Source: an uncultured cyanobacterium
GTDB taxonomy: Bacteria; Cyanobacteriota; Cyanobacteriia; PCC-6307; Cyanobiaceae
DNA length: 17,783 bases
Direction: 5' to 3'
NCBI GenBank assembly: GCA_903921295.1
Contig: CAIXOZ010000190.1
Coordinates: 1 to 17,783 of the forward strand
Positions 1 through 6,728 of the stretch are shown here, one piece after another; within the stretch, counting starts at the first letter, position 1, and the number at the start of each line of letters is the position of its first letter. The notes beneath the pieces are model-generated. The model made no database searches and was not told where the DNA came from. It was given only the letters and a program-made list of their open reading frames with translations. A program made the translations under genes and the position numbers.

Positions 1-1
1 C

Positions 2-502
2 TTCTATTTCATGGAGATGAACACCCGCATCCAGGTGGAGCATCCCGTCACTGAAGTGGTCACCGGTGTCGATCTGATCGCCGAACAGATCCGCATCGCC
101 GGTGGTGAACCGATTTCGGTCCAGCAAGCTGAGATCCAGCTCCGCGGCCATGCGATCGAGTGCCGGATCAATGCCGAGGATCCGACCCAGAACTTCCGAC
201 CCGCTCCCGGCAAGATCACCGGCTGGCTGCCGCCAGGCGGCCCTGGGGTGCGCGTCGACAGCCACGTTTACACCGGCTACGAGATTCCGCCCTTCTACGA
301 CTCCCTGATCGGCAAGCTGATCGTCTGGGGCGTGGACCGCGAACACGCCCTCAAGCGGATGCGCCGGGCCCTGTCGGAGTGCGCGATCACGGGCATCCCG
401 ACCACGATCGACTTTCACCTCGCCCTGCTCGATCGACCGGAATTCCAGAGCGGCGACGTCCACACCAAATTCGTCGAGCAGGACATGCTGCCCCCCGCCT
501 GA
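2..502 (+). CDS. accC: Biotin carboxylase subunit of acetyl-CoA carboxylase, C-terminal part
   Basis: Partial gene: the reading frame is open from the left edge, so roughly the first 280 residues of a usual ~450-residue protein are missing. AccC carries out the ATP-dependent carboxylation of biotin on AccB, the first half-reaction of acetyl-CoA carboxylase, which feeds cytoplasmic fatty-acid synthesis. The visible part begins with the family's active-site stretch FxEMNTRIQVEHPVTE; its Arg and Glu are the conserved catalytic residues of biotin carboxylases. The C-terminal biotin-carboxylase domain follows, including RINAEDP, a PxPG segment and the YDSLIGKLIVWG block. The gene ends at TGA 500-502 and converges with the yggT gene on the other strand, 111 bases away. 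Identification is very secure; only the start is unseen. Confidence 0.97.
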   Translation, partial: FYFMEMNTRIQVEHPVTEVVTGVDLIAEQIRIAGGEPISVQQAEIQLRGHAIECRINAEDPTQNFRPAPGKITGWLPPGGPGVRVDSHVYTGYEIPPFYDSLIGKLIVWGVDREHALKRMRRALSECAITGIPTTIDFHLALLDRPEFQSGDVHTKFVEQDMLPPA

Positions 503-613
503 AGCGGGAGAGACGGCAGCCCAAGAGACGCAGGCGGTCGACCAGGCCCATGACGGCTGGCCACGTCTGCGGAGATCAGCGGGAAGCACCCTGACCTGCA
601 GCCCCTCAGCCCC

Positions 614-967
614 TCAGCCTGCGGAGGATCCAAGCGAGGAGGCGACAGATGCGGCCGCACCGGCGGCGGCGTTCATCGCCAGCTGGGTGATCAGGCCCTG
701 CTGACCGACGAGCAGCTCTCGGACCAGGCTGATCAGACCGACCCAGACCACCGGCGTCACATCGACGCCACCGATCGGCTGGATCAGGCGTCGGGTGAGA
801 CCGAGCAGGGTCTCGGTGGGCAGGCCCACCAGACGCCAGGCCCCAACGCTCAGATCCACCTTCGGATACCAGGTGAGCACGATCCGGAACAGAAACAGCA
901 GGGTCCAGAGCGACAGCAACAGGCCGAGCACCAGCTGCAGGGGTGACCAGAGGGCGGAGGCCGTCAC
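614..967 (-). CDS. YggT/Ycf19 family membrane protein
   Basis: A 117-residue integral membrane protein. Hydrophobic segments lie at about residues 9-30 and 70-92. Between them is the family pattern RIVLTWYPxVD, followed by TRRLIQPIGGVDVTP, typical of YggT/YCF19 proteins. In plastids and cyanobacteria such proteins are linked to thylakoid or nucleoid organisation and to cytochrome b6f maturation (CCB3); the exact role here is unknown. The start is GTG at 967: an in-frame TAG lies 12 bases upstream and no other start codon lies between them. The C-terminus is an Ala/Ser-rich tail. The gene is divergent from psbX across a 78-base gap, an arrangement I recall from other picocyanobacteria. Family call secure, function uncertain. 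Confidence 0.9.
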   Translation of the reverse strand: MTASALWSPLQLVLGLLLSLWTLLFLFRIVLTWYPKVDLSVGAWRLVGLPTETLLGLTRRLIQPIGGVDVTPVVWVGLISLVRELLVGQQGLITQLAMNAAAGAAASVASSLGSSAG

Positions 968-1017
968 AAAGCTCTAAGCAGCGGGACCCCGATCGTAGGA
1001 ACCCGGCCTTCCCTCCC

Positions 1018-1023
1018 TAAGAT
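1018..1023 (+). promoter_or_regulatory. Possible -10 element upstream of psbX
   Basis: TAAGAT resembles a sigma-70 -10 hexamer and lies 22 bases before the psbX ATG, in the 78-base gap shared with the divergent yggT gene. No clear -35 hexamer is visible. Weak evidence from sequence alone. Confidence 0.25.
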
Positions 1024-1045
1024 CAACGTCGGAACGCGACGATCC

Positions 1046-1168
1046 ATGACCCCTTCCCGCGCCAATTTTCTGAGCAGCCTCGTCTGGGGCGCGGTGATCG
1101 TTGTCGTGCCGATCACGATCGCCCTGGTGCTGATCTCCCAGAACGACCGCCTCGATCGCCGCCTCTGA
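1046..1168 (+). CDS. psbX: Photosystem II reaction center protein X (PsbX)
   Basis: A 40-residue single-helix protein starting with ATG at 1046: MTPSRANFLSSLVWGAVI, then a hydrophobic helix (about residues 12-31) and a short charged tail with SQNDRLDRR. This is the typical length and sequence of cyanobacterial PsbX, a low-molecular-weight thylakoid subunit of PSII near cytochrome b559 that affects plastoquinone exchange at the QB site. The gene is short and easily missed. It lies between the divergent yggT gene and ycf66, a position I recall as conserved in picocyanobacteria. The ribosome binding site is poor, with no clear AGGAG. Identification is strong because both the N-terminal motif and the helix match the family. 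Confidence 0.95.
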   Translation: MTPSRANFLSSLVWGAVIVVVPITIALVLISQNDRLDRRL

Positions 1169-1356
1169 TCGACCGGCGCCTCCAAAGGCTCGAACCCCTG
1201 GCCGGCATTGCCTACAGTGACGAAGGGTTGTCCCCGGAGTGTCCGCCTGCCAGCACCGTTCGGGCCACCGCCTGATCCGGCGCCCAGCCTGTTCTCACCC
1301 TCCGGTGCCATGGCGATCACGCCATGACCCTGGTCCCTGCCTGAGGTGTCTCCGCC

Positions 1357-2343
1357 GTGGTCAATGCCAGCCTGAACTGGGCCAGCATCGTTGGAATCGT
1401 GCTGGCCGTGGGCGGAGCACTCCTCTATTTCATGAGGAACTTCAAGCCGGCCCTGGCGCGGGATTACGACGTCTTCTTCGCCGCCGTCGGCCTTCTGTGC
1501 GGCGGCATTCTGATCTTCCAGGGCTGGCGCCTGGATCCGATCCTGCAGTTCGGTCAGTTCCTGCTGGCGGGAACCACCGTGTTCTTCGCCTACGAGAGTG
1601 TGCGCCTGCGCTCGGTGACCACCGAACAGGCTCGCCGCTCCTCCTACTTCGATGACGAGGAACCGCCGAGTCGGCCGCGCATGGGCGGCGGCCGCGACTA
1701 CGGCGATGACTACGACCGCTTCGACGAACCCCAGCCGATCAGTCGGCGGATCCCTGCCCGCAATGACGACGATGCCCGCGGCGATTTCTATCGCCAGAGG
1801 CGCCAACCGGCCCGCGCTGCGATCCCCGAACGGGCCGCCAGCCGAGGTGGTGGCGGTGATGACGACCGCTGGGATCGCGACGGCGAGGGCAACGCCGGCG
1901 CTTATGGCCGCGAGCGCGATCAAGCCGGCAGTGGCACCAGAGGCCCGTCGCGATTCCGCGCCGGGAGCAGCCAGGGCGAGCCCGAGACCTTCGGAGCCCG
2001 ACGCCGGGAGCGTGATTCGGCCCTGGACAGCCGTCGTGGCAGTCGACCCACCCCCAGCCCTGAGGCAATGCCCCGCTCCAGTCGCCGGGGTGGTGCAATG
2101 CCGCCGGTAAGCGAGGCCTCCACCCGAATCCAGGAGTCTGGTGAGCGTCGCCCAGGGATTCCAGAAGGCCGGCCGATGCGACCCGGCAGCATGCCCAGGG
2201 ATCGCTCCGAGGTCAGTGATGCCGATTTCAGTCCCCTGGAATCGTCCACGCCCCGTCCCGATCGCGGCGCCCCTGGGCTGGACGGCCCAGCGCCACGATC
2301 GGCCCCTGCCCCCCGGGACAACAGCTCCCGTTTTGACGACTGA
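1357..2343 (+). CDS. ycf66: Ycf66 family membrane protein with long disordered tail
   Basis: A 328-residue protein starting at GTG 1357 with the family opening MVNASLNWASIVGIVLAVGG. The first ~90 residues hold three hydrophobic segments (about 8-26, 38-58 and 66-84), with ARDYDVFF and GWRLDPILQFGQ between them, as in plastid and cyanobacterial Ycf66. The remaining ~235 residues are low-complexity, rich in Arg, Asp, Gly, Pro and Ser, and probably disordered and cytoplasmic or stromal. Ycf66 has no firmly assigned function, although its conservation with photosynthesis genes suggests a thylakoid role. The stop overlaps the likely TTG start of the next lipoprotein gene, so the genes probably form an operon. 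The 188 bases between psbX and this gene show no other coding sequence. Confidence 0.9.
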   Translation: MVNASLNWASIVGIVLAVGGALLYFMRNFKPALARDYDVFFAAVGLLCGGILIFQGWRLDPILQFGQFLLAGTTVFFAYESVRLRSVTTEQARRSSYFDDEEPPSRPRMGGGRDYGDDYDRFDEPQPISRRIPARNDDDARGDFYRQRRQPARAAIPERAASRGGGGDDDRWDRDGEGNAGAYGRERDQAGSGTRGPSRFRAGSSQGEPETFGARRRERDSALDSRRGSRPTPSPEAMPRSSRRGGAMPPVSEASTRIQESGERRPGIPEGRPMRPGSMPRDRSEVSDADFSPLESSTPRPDRGAPGLDGPAPRSAPAPRDNSSRFDD

Positions 2344-2890
2344 TTCTGCCCCTGCGCGCCGCTACAGGATCGGGGATTTCCTGATGGCCTCCGTGCTGTT
2401 CAGCCTGGCGGCCTGCACACCCGTCAGGCAGGCCGCACCATCGCTGGGTCTCGGAACGGAAACGCGCCTCGAGCCGGCCCTGAGCGGTGACGGTCGCCTG
2501 CTGGCCAGCCTGCTCGTGAGGGACGGCCGCACCACCGTCGTTCTGCAGGAGCGCCAGACCGGTCGCCTCTTGGCCCTCGCCCACCTGCAGCGGAACCAGC
2601 CCCATCATTCCCCCTCCCTGAGCTGGAACGGCCGCTACCTGGCCCTGATCAGCCAGCAAGGCGAGAGGCGTCTGGCGGTGATCGAGGATCGGGCCACAGG
2701 CCAGCTGCACCCGCTGCCGCTGCCACCCGGTCAGGAGGTGCAGCGGCTCAGCCTCGCTCCCGATGCCAGCCGGCTGGCGATGGAAGTGAGCAGAGGCGGT
2801 CTGAGCCGGGTGCTGATCTTCGACCTGCGTCCACGCCTGGAGCCGGACCTGCCGCCCGGGCAGAGCGTCTCGGGCGGAGGGCTGCCGTGA
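2333..2890 (+). CDS. Lipoprotein with three TolB-like beta-propeller repeats (first of pair)
   Basis: A predicted lipoprotein of 185 residues if translation starts at TTG 2333, overlapping the ycf66 stop. This start gives a signal peptide with a basic n-region (ARRYR) and a lipobox SLAAC with Cys28. The in-frame ATG 2384 would leave only ten residues before the Cys and no positive charge, so it is less likely. The mature part has three PD40/WD40-like units at about residues 45-80, 92-128 and 137-166, each reading xxLSxDGRxLAx...GRxxxVxxxxRxTGxL. These resemble TolB C-terminal propeller blades. No catalytic motif is seen. The gene overlaps the next lipoprotein gene by four bases (GTGA), which suggests translational coupling. 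Function unknown; binding or scaffolding in the periplasm is an inference. Confidence 0.8.
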   Translation: MTTDSAPARRYRIGDFLMASVLFSLAACTPVRQAAPSLGLGTETRLEPALSGDGRLLASLLVRDGRTTVVLQERQTGRLLALAHLQRNQPHHSPSLSWNGRYLALISQQGERRLAVIEDRATGQLHPLPLPPGQEVQRLSLAPDASRLAMEVSRGGLSRVLIFDLRPRLEPDLPPGQSVSGGGLP

Positions 2891-3399
2891 GCCGGTTCTG
2901 CCGCCCGGACTGGCGCAGCCGCAGCGCGGCCCTGATGCTGCTGCCAGTCTGCGCACTCCTGGGCGGCTGCATGGCGGATCAGCCCCGGCCACTGGATGGG
3001 ATCAACCGTCAACTGGAGGCCTCAGGCAGCGGCAACAGGGCCCCTTCCCTGAGCGGCCGCTGGCTGGCTCTGATCACCAGCCGCGGCAACCGGGAGGTGA
3101 TCGATCTGGTCGATCTCGAGAGCGGCCGGCCGGTGCCCATGGCCGGACTGAACCGACCGGATGCAGAGCCATTGGCGGTGAGCGTGGATGGCAGCGGTCG
3201 CCGCCTGGCCCTGATCCGCCAGCGCGACGGACGTACGGAACTGGTGCTGCACCGTCTCGACGTCGGGGCCAGTGAACCGATCGCGATCACACCGGCGGGT
3301 GTGCCCGAACAGGTGGCCCTGAGCGCCGACGGCCGGATCCTGGCTGTGCAGGTGAGCCGAGAGGGTCACAGCCAGATCGATCTGATCACCTTGCCCTGA
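2887..3399 (+). CDS. Lipoprotein with three TolB-like beta-propeller repeats (second of pair)
   Basis: A 170-residue predicted lipoprotein with GTG start at 2887, overlapping the preceding stop. The signal peptide has basic residues (RPDWRSRS), a hydrophobic core and the lipobox LLGGC, with Cys28. Three propeller-type units follow at about residues 51-87, 95-133 and 141-170, for example SGRWLALITSRGNREVIDL and SADGRILAVQVSREGHSQI. It is clearly a paralogue of the upstream protein: both share the LxGRxLAL pattern and the ESGRPVP/ATGQLHP turns. It ends right after the third repeat, so alone it would be only half a normal six-bladed TolB propeller. It converges with the HLIP gene; the 186 bases between them show no gene. 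Role unknown. Confidence 0.82.
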   Translation: MSRFCRPDWRSRSAALMLLPVCALLGGCMADQPRPLDGINRQLEASGSGNRAPSLSGRWLALITSRGNREVIDLVDLESGRPVPMAGLNRPDAEPLAVSVDGSGRRLALIRQRDGRTELVLHRLDVGASEPIAITPAGVPEQVALSADGRILAVQVSREGHSQIDLITLP

Positions 3400-3585
3400 T
3401 CAACCTGCCCTGCTGGCCCTGGTCTGATGGCTGTGGCCGGATGGCCATGGCCCTGCTGCGCCTCGAGGCACCGTTGCCGCCTCTGGGGCGGAGCGGCCGG
3501 GATGGGGGCCTCTGACAATCGGCTCGATCGGCTGACGGATGACCGGGTCAATCCGGAGCTGGGCCGGCGCCAGGAGGCCGGGACC

Positions 3586-3858
3586 TCAGGGCACCAGGCC
3601 GGCCCAGTGGAGAAAGGTCTGGCCGGAGAGGGCCTCGATCAGAACCACAGCCACCAGGCCGACCATCGCGAAGCGCCCGTTGATCCGCTCGGCGTAGGCA
3701 CTCCAGCCGAAGGCCGGTACGTCGCTGGTGGTGGCGCTGGGGCGCAGGTCAGCAGGGTTGGCGGTGGCACTGGGCGTGGCGCTGGTCTCGGCAGGGGATG
3801 GGGTCTCCGGCATGGCGCTGGGGGTGAGGGAATCGGTGTCTGCCATCAAATCAGCCAT
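3586..3858 (-). CDS. High-light-inducible (HLIP/CAB-ELIP family) protein
   Basis: A 90-residue protein with one predicted thylakoid helix at the C-terminus. The first ~48 residues are Ala/Ser/Thr/Pro-rich and probably disordered. Then comes AFGWSAYAERINGRFAM (residues 49-65) and a hydrophobic stretch to GLVP. The pattern ExxNGRxAM (Glu57, Asn60, Arg62) is the chlorophyll-binding motif of the CAB/ELIP/HLIP superfamily. HLIPs bind chlorophyll and carotenoid and dissipate energy during PSII repair and chlorophyll synthesis. The chosen ATG at 3858 overlaps the ABC transporter stop (ATGGCTGA); a second in-frame ATG at 3846 is also possible. The overlap implies cotranscription and translational coupling with the transporter. 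Family call secure; start is one of two. Confidence 0.92.
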   Translation of the reverse strand: MADLMADTDSLTPSAMPETPSPAETSATPSATANPADLRPSATTSDVPAFGWSAYAERINGRFAMVGLVAVVLIEALSGQTFLHWAGLVP

Positions 3859-5636
3859 TGCGGCCAAAGTCATAACCGGCGGCGGGTTGCAGGCGCCAGC
3901 CTCCCTGGCCGCTGAGCTCCAGCACCGTGTCGTGGAAAGCGGCAAGGGTGGGGCGATGCCCAACGCTCACAAACGCCATCTCCCGATCGGTCAGCAGGCT
4001 GTAGAGGTGGCGTTCGGTAGCCACATCGAGAGCACTGGTGGCCTCATCGAGCACCACGAACCGTGGAGCGTTGAGCAACAGCCGGGCAAAGGCCAGACGC
4101 TGCTGTTCTCCAAGCGAGAGGATCCGCGGCCAGTCCTGCTTGATCTCAAGGTTGGGGTAACGCTGCACCAGCTCCGGCAGCCGCACCTGCTCAAGCACAC
4201 TGCGCAGCTGCTCATCGCTGAAGCGCGACGGATCGAGGGGGTAGCAGAGCTGCTCCCGCAGGCTGCCCAGAATCATGTAGGGCTTCTGGGGAATGAACAG
4301 CAGATCAGCCTCGGGCGGACGCACGACGCTGCCGCTGGCAGGCGGCCAGAGCCCGCTCACGAGGCGCAGGAAGGAGGTCTTGCCGCAGCCGCTCGGACCG
4401 ACCACCAGCACCCGCTGCCGCTGGGTCACCTCCAGGCTGAGATCATGGATCAGCAGCCGATCACTCTGGGGCGGCCGCAGATCTACGTGCTGAACAAGGA
4501 TGGATCCAGGCTGGGATGGGGACGCCACCGCCGCAAGGGCAGGGGGCTCGTTCGCAGGCCATGGCCCCGGCTCTGACTGATCGGCCTGACGATGCACCTC
4601 GTCGATCGCCCCCTGGAAGGATTCCAGACGGCTGATCGAGGCACTGAAGGCTGTGAGCTGCTCGATGTTCTCGACGATGAAGCTCAGGGAGCCGAACACC
4701 TGGGCAAAGGCGATCCCGGCCTGGCTGAAGACACCGAAATCCACCTCCTTGGCGAAGTAGATCGGCGCGATCACCAACCAGGGAAGGAAGCGGGAGAAGT
4801 AGTCGTAGGAACGGCGCACCACGTAGATGGCAGCGCTCCAGCGGATCAGGCGATCAAAGTTGATGATCGCCTGATCAAGGCGCCGACCCACCTCCCGCGA
4901 TTCCTGTTGTTCGCCCCGATAGAAAGCGATCGATTCGGCATTATCCCGAACGTGCACCATGCCATAGCGGAAGTCGGCCTCAAGACGCAACTGCGCGTTG
5001 TTGAGTTGCACCAGGCGACGGCTGATGAACACAATCAGACCGGTGCCGCCCACGGCATAAACCAACAGGATCGAAGCCAGTGACGCGCTGATGCTCCAGA
5101 GGATGACGATGAAACTGAAGAAGGTGAGCAGGGCTTCGATGATGCCCACGGTCACCTGCAGACTGGTGCTGGTGAAGCTGGCAGTGTCCTGGGTGATGCG
5201 CTGGTCGGGGTTATCAATTTCGCCGCCGGTTTCGTCGTCAGGGTTGATCAGGTAATAAGCACGATTATCCATGTAGCGATCGAGCAAGCGCTGGCTCAGC
5301 CAGCGTCGCCAGAGCAGCCCAAGTTTCGGCACCAGATACGACTGAATGCCCCGGAAGGGCAGGGCCAGCACCAGGCAGAAGGCATAGACGGCAACGATGT
5401 TCCAGAAGCCGGCCTTGTCGTAGGCCACGAGCGTGTTGTCCACACTGCGGGCGATGAAACTGATGCCGATGTTGATTGCATTCATCACGAGCACCAGCAG
5501 GGCGATCACCCCCAGCAGGCTCCAGGGCACCCAGCGCCCCCGCTTGAGCCGGGTGCGGAAAATGAGGAACGCGGCGACACCGAGGAGGAAGGCCCCGAAT
5601 CCCACCACACCCGCCGAGAAGCGATGCACCCCCCCC
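3851..5636 (-). CDS. SbmA/BacA-like ABC transporter, C-terminal part (membrane domain plus ATPase), downstream of a frameshift
   Basis: This frame carries most of a fused membrane/ATPase ABC transporter. It is open up to an ATG at 5734, but bases above about 5636 match the other frame better, so the two frames appear to be one gene broken at the G8 tract. The membrane domain resembles ABC_membrane_2 (SbmA/BacA, peroxisomal type): GINxGISFIAR-like text, YLVPKLGLLWRRWLSQRL, RAYYLINPDDE, IDNPDQRITQDT and EADFRYGMVHVRDNAESIAF. The ATPase domain has Walker A GPSGCGKTS, signature LSLGEQQRLAFARLLL, Walker B RFVVLDEATSALD and switch His in SVGHRPTL, so it looks catalytically intact. The substrate is unknown; relatives move peptides, cobalamin or fatty-acyl compounds. 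It ends inside the HLIP start. Confidence is high for the family, lower for whether it is expressed. Confidence 0.88.
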
Positions 5637-6204
5637 AGAGCACCGAAAGCGCCCTGGGGATCCCAGCCTCGAGGGCGGTTCTGACGGGCAGGGGCAAGCC
5701 GGCCTGCAGGGCTGGATTCCAGCCACCGACCCATCCATGCAGAGCCACCGCCAGCGCTCCCAGGATCGAGAGCACCACCGCGAGCCCCGAGAGGAGCGCC
5801 AGAGCGAAAGGCACCAGCGCCAGGGTGCGTTGCAGCTGTCGCCGGTTGCCGGGACGCGGCGGCGCCTCGTCTTCAAACAGACCCAGGGAACCGGCGATCA
5901 CGGCAAGGACCACGCAGGCCATCACCAGCAGCACGCCGATCGACAGGGAAGGCTGCAACCAGAGCCCGCTCACCTGCTGGGCCACGCCGGGCAGAAAGCG
6001 CTGCTGGAACTGGGGTGCCCCGGCCGCGGTGGCGGCGACAGCGCCGCTGATCAGGAACAGGGTCAGGCCGGTGACCACCCCAAGCAGGGCGAGCAGCAGC
6101 AGGAGGAACTGCCAGGCGTTGGTGTCCTCCAGCGGCAGAAAATAAGGCTGGGCCAGGCGCTGCAGCTTGCCGAGCTGGGCACAGAAGGCCTTGAGGGGAC
6201 GCAT
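5506..6204 (-). CDS. SbmA/BacA-like ABC transporter, N-terminal part, cut off by a frameshift
   Basis: This 232-codon frame starts at ATG 6204 and opens with the family N-terminus: LAQPYFLPLEDTNAWQFLLLL, then FLPGVAQQVSGLWLQPS. It holds several membrane segments at about residues 32-55, 86-106, 127-156 and, less clearly, 180-190. True homology seems to end near residue 192 (RALSVLWGG); the last ~40 residues are a shadow of the other frame. Joined with the downstream frame, the protein would be about 780 residues, whereas relatives I recall are about 650-670. The surplus corresponds to residues ~107-185, which carry extra hydrophobic helices absent from those relatives. The HIT gene lies 56 bases upstream on the same strand, so the genes may be cotranscribed. 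The family call is secure; status as intact gene, pseudogene or sequencing artefact is open. Confidence 0.85.
   Translation of the reverse strand: MRPLKAFCAQLGKLQRLAQPYFLPLEDTNAWQFLLLLLALLGVVTGLTLFLISGAVAATAAGAPQFQQRFLPGVAQQVSGLWLQPSLSIGVLLVMACVVLAVIAGSLGLFEDEAPPRPGNRRQLQRTLALVPFALALLSGLAVVLSILGALAVALHGWVGGWNPALQAGLPLPVRTALEAGIPRALSVLWGGCIASRRVWWDSGPSSSVSPRSSFSAPGSSGGAGCPGACWG
5629..5636 (-). other. G8 homopolymer at the ABC transporter frame break
   Basis: Eight consecutive C on the + strand, read as GGGGGGGG in the transporter mRNA. The upstream frame reads L-W-G-G-C-I here and the downstream frame G-G-V-H-R-F. Nine G, or six, would join them into one uninterrupted protein. Whether the count is biological (slippage, phase variation, mutation) or an assembly/sequencing error cannot be decided from this sequence. 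Confidence 0.85.
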
Positions 6205-6260
6205 CGTCGGAACCGGATGTCGTTATTCTCCCCCGCCCGATCCGTCAGGCGTGGATCCGC

Positions 6261-6605
6261 TCATCCCGGCGGCCAGTCGAGCGGCCGGCCACCGATCACA
6301 TGCACATGCAGATGGAAGACGGCCTGGCCGGCCTCAGCCCCGGTGTTAAGCACGGTGCGCCAGGCCTGCAATCCCTCCTGCCGGGCCACCCTGGCCGCGA
6401 CCAGGAGCAGATGGCCGAGCAGGGCCTGATGCTCCTCGCCCGCCTCGGCGAGGCTCACCAGGGGCTCCCGCGGGATCACCAGGAGATGCACCGGAGCCTG
6501 GGGCTGGATATCGCGGAAGGCCAGGCAGAGATCGTCGGCGTACACCTGATCGCAGGGGATCTCCCCGCGGAGGATGCGGCCGAAGATCGTGTCGTTGCTG
6601 GACAT
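6261..6605 (-). CDS. HIT family (histidine triad) nucleotide-binding protein
   Basis: A 114-residue protein, the usual size of a Hint/PKCI-type HIT hydrolase. It begins MSSNDTIFGRILRGEIPCDQV, as typical bacterial HIT proteins do, carries HLLVIPREPL at residues 40-49 and ends with the active-site triad HLHVHVIGGR (His98, His100, His102). Such proteins hydrolyse AMP-linked phosphoramidates such as AMP-lysine or AMP-morpholidate in the cytoplasm; the physiological substrate is unknown. ATG at 6605 is the only good start. It lies 56 bases upstream of the ABC transporter on the same strand, and is divergent from comM across about 120 bases in which I see no strong promoter consensus. Confidence 0.95.
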   Translation of the reverse strand: MSSNDTIFGRILRGEIPCDQVYADDLCLAFRDIQPQAPVHLLVIPREPLVSLAEAGEEHQALLGHLLLVAARVARQEGLQAWRTVLNTGAEAGQAVFHLHVHVIGGRPLDWPPG

Positions 6606-6728
6606 CGCAACAGGGAAAGCGGAAGGACGGAGGCTGGTGCCGACTGAGCGATGAATCGCGACGGTGCGGTGCCCGGGCAGAGCGGCAGGACAGGGGGTGG
6701 CACTGAACAGGCAGTCGCCTCTGACTGG

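Noticed and set aside
601..625. A short direct repeat CAGCCCCTCAGCCCCTCAGCC next to the yggT stop.
   Set aside because: Only a few units of a GC-rich tract that runs into the coding end; no array or site structure.
1180..1215. A sequence resembling a tRNA T-arm (GGCTCGAACCC) downstream of psbX.
   Set aside because: No acceptor stem, anticodon arm or D-arm could be paired around it.
964..1923. A 319-codon minus-strand ORF opposite psbX and ycf66.
   Set aside because: Antisense to two recognisable genes. Long open antisense frames are common at this GC content, and no domain is visible.
6651..6728. An earlier ATG start for comM at 6651.
   Set aside because: The 26 extra residues are polar and unlike the family; ATG 6729 gives the standard MLARC opening.
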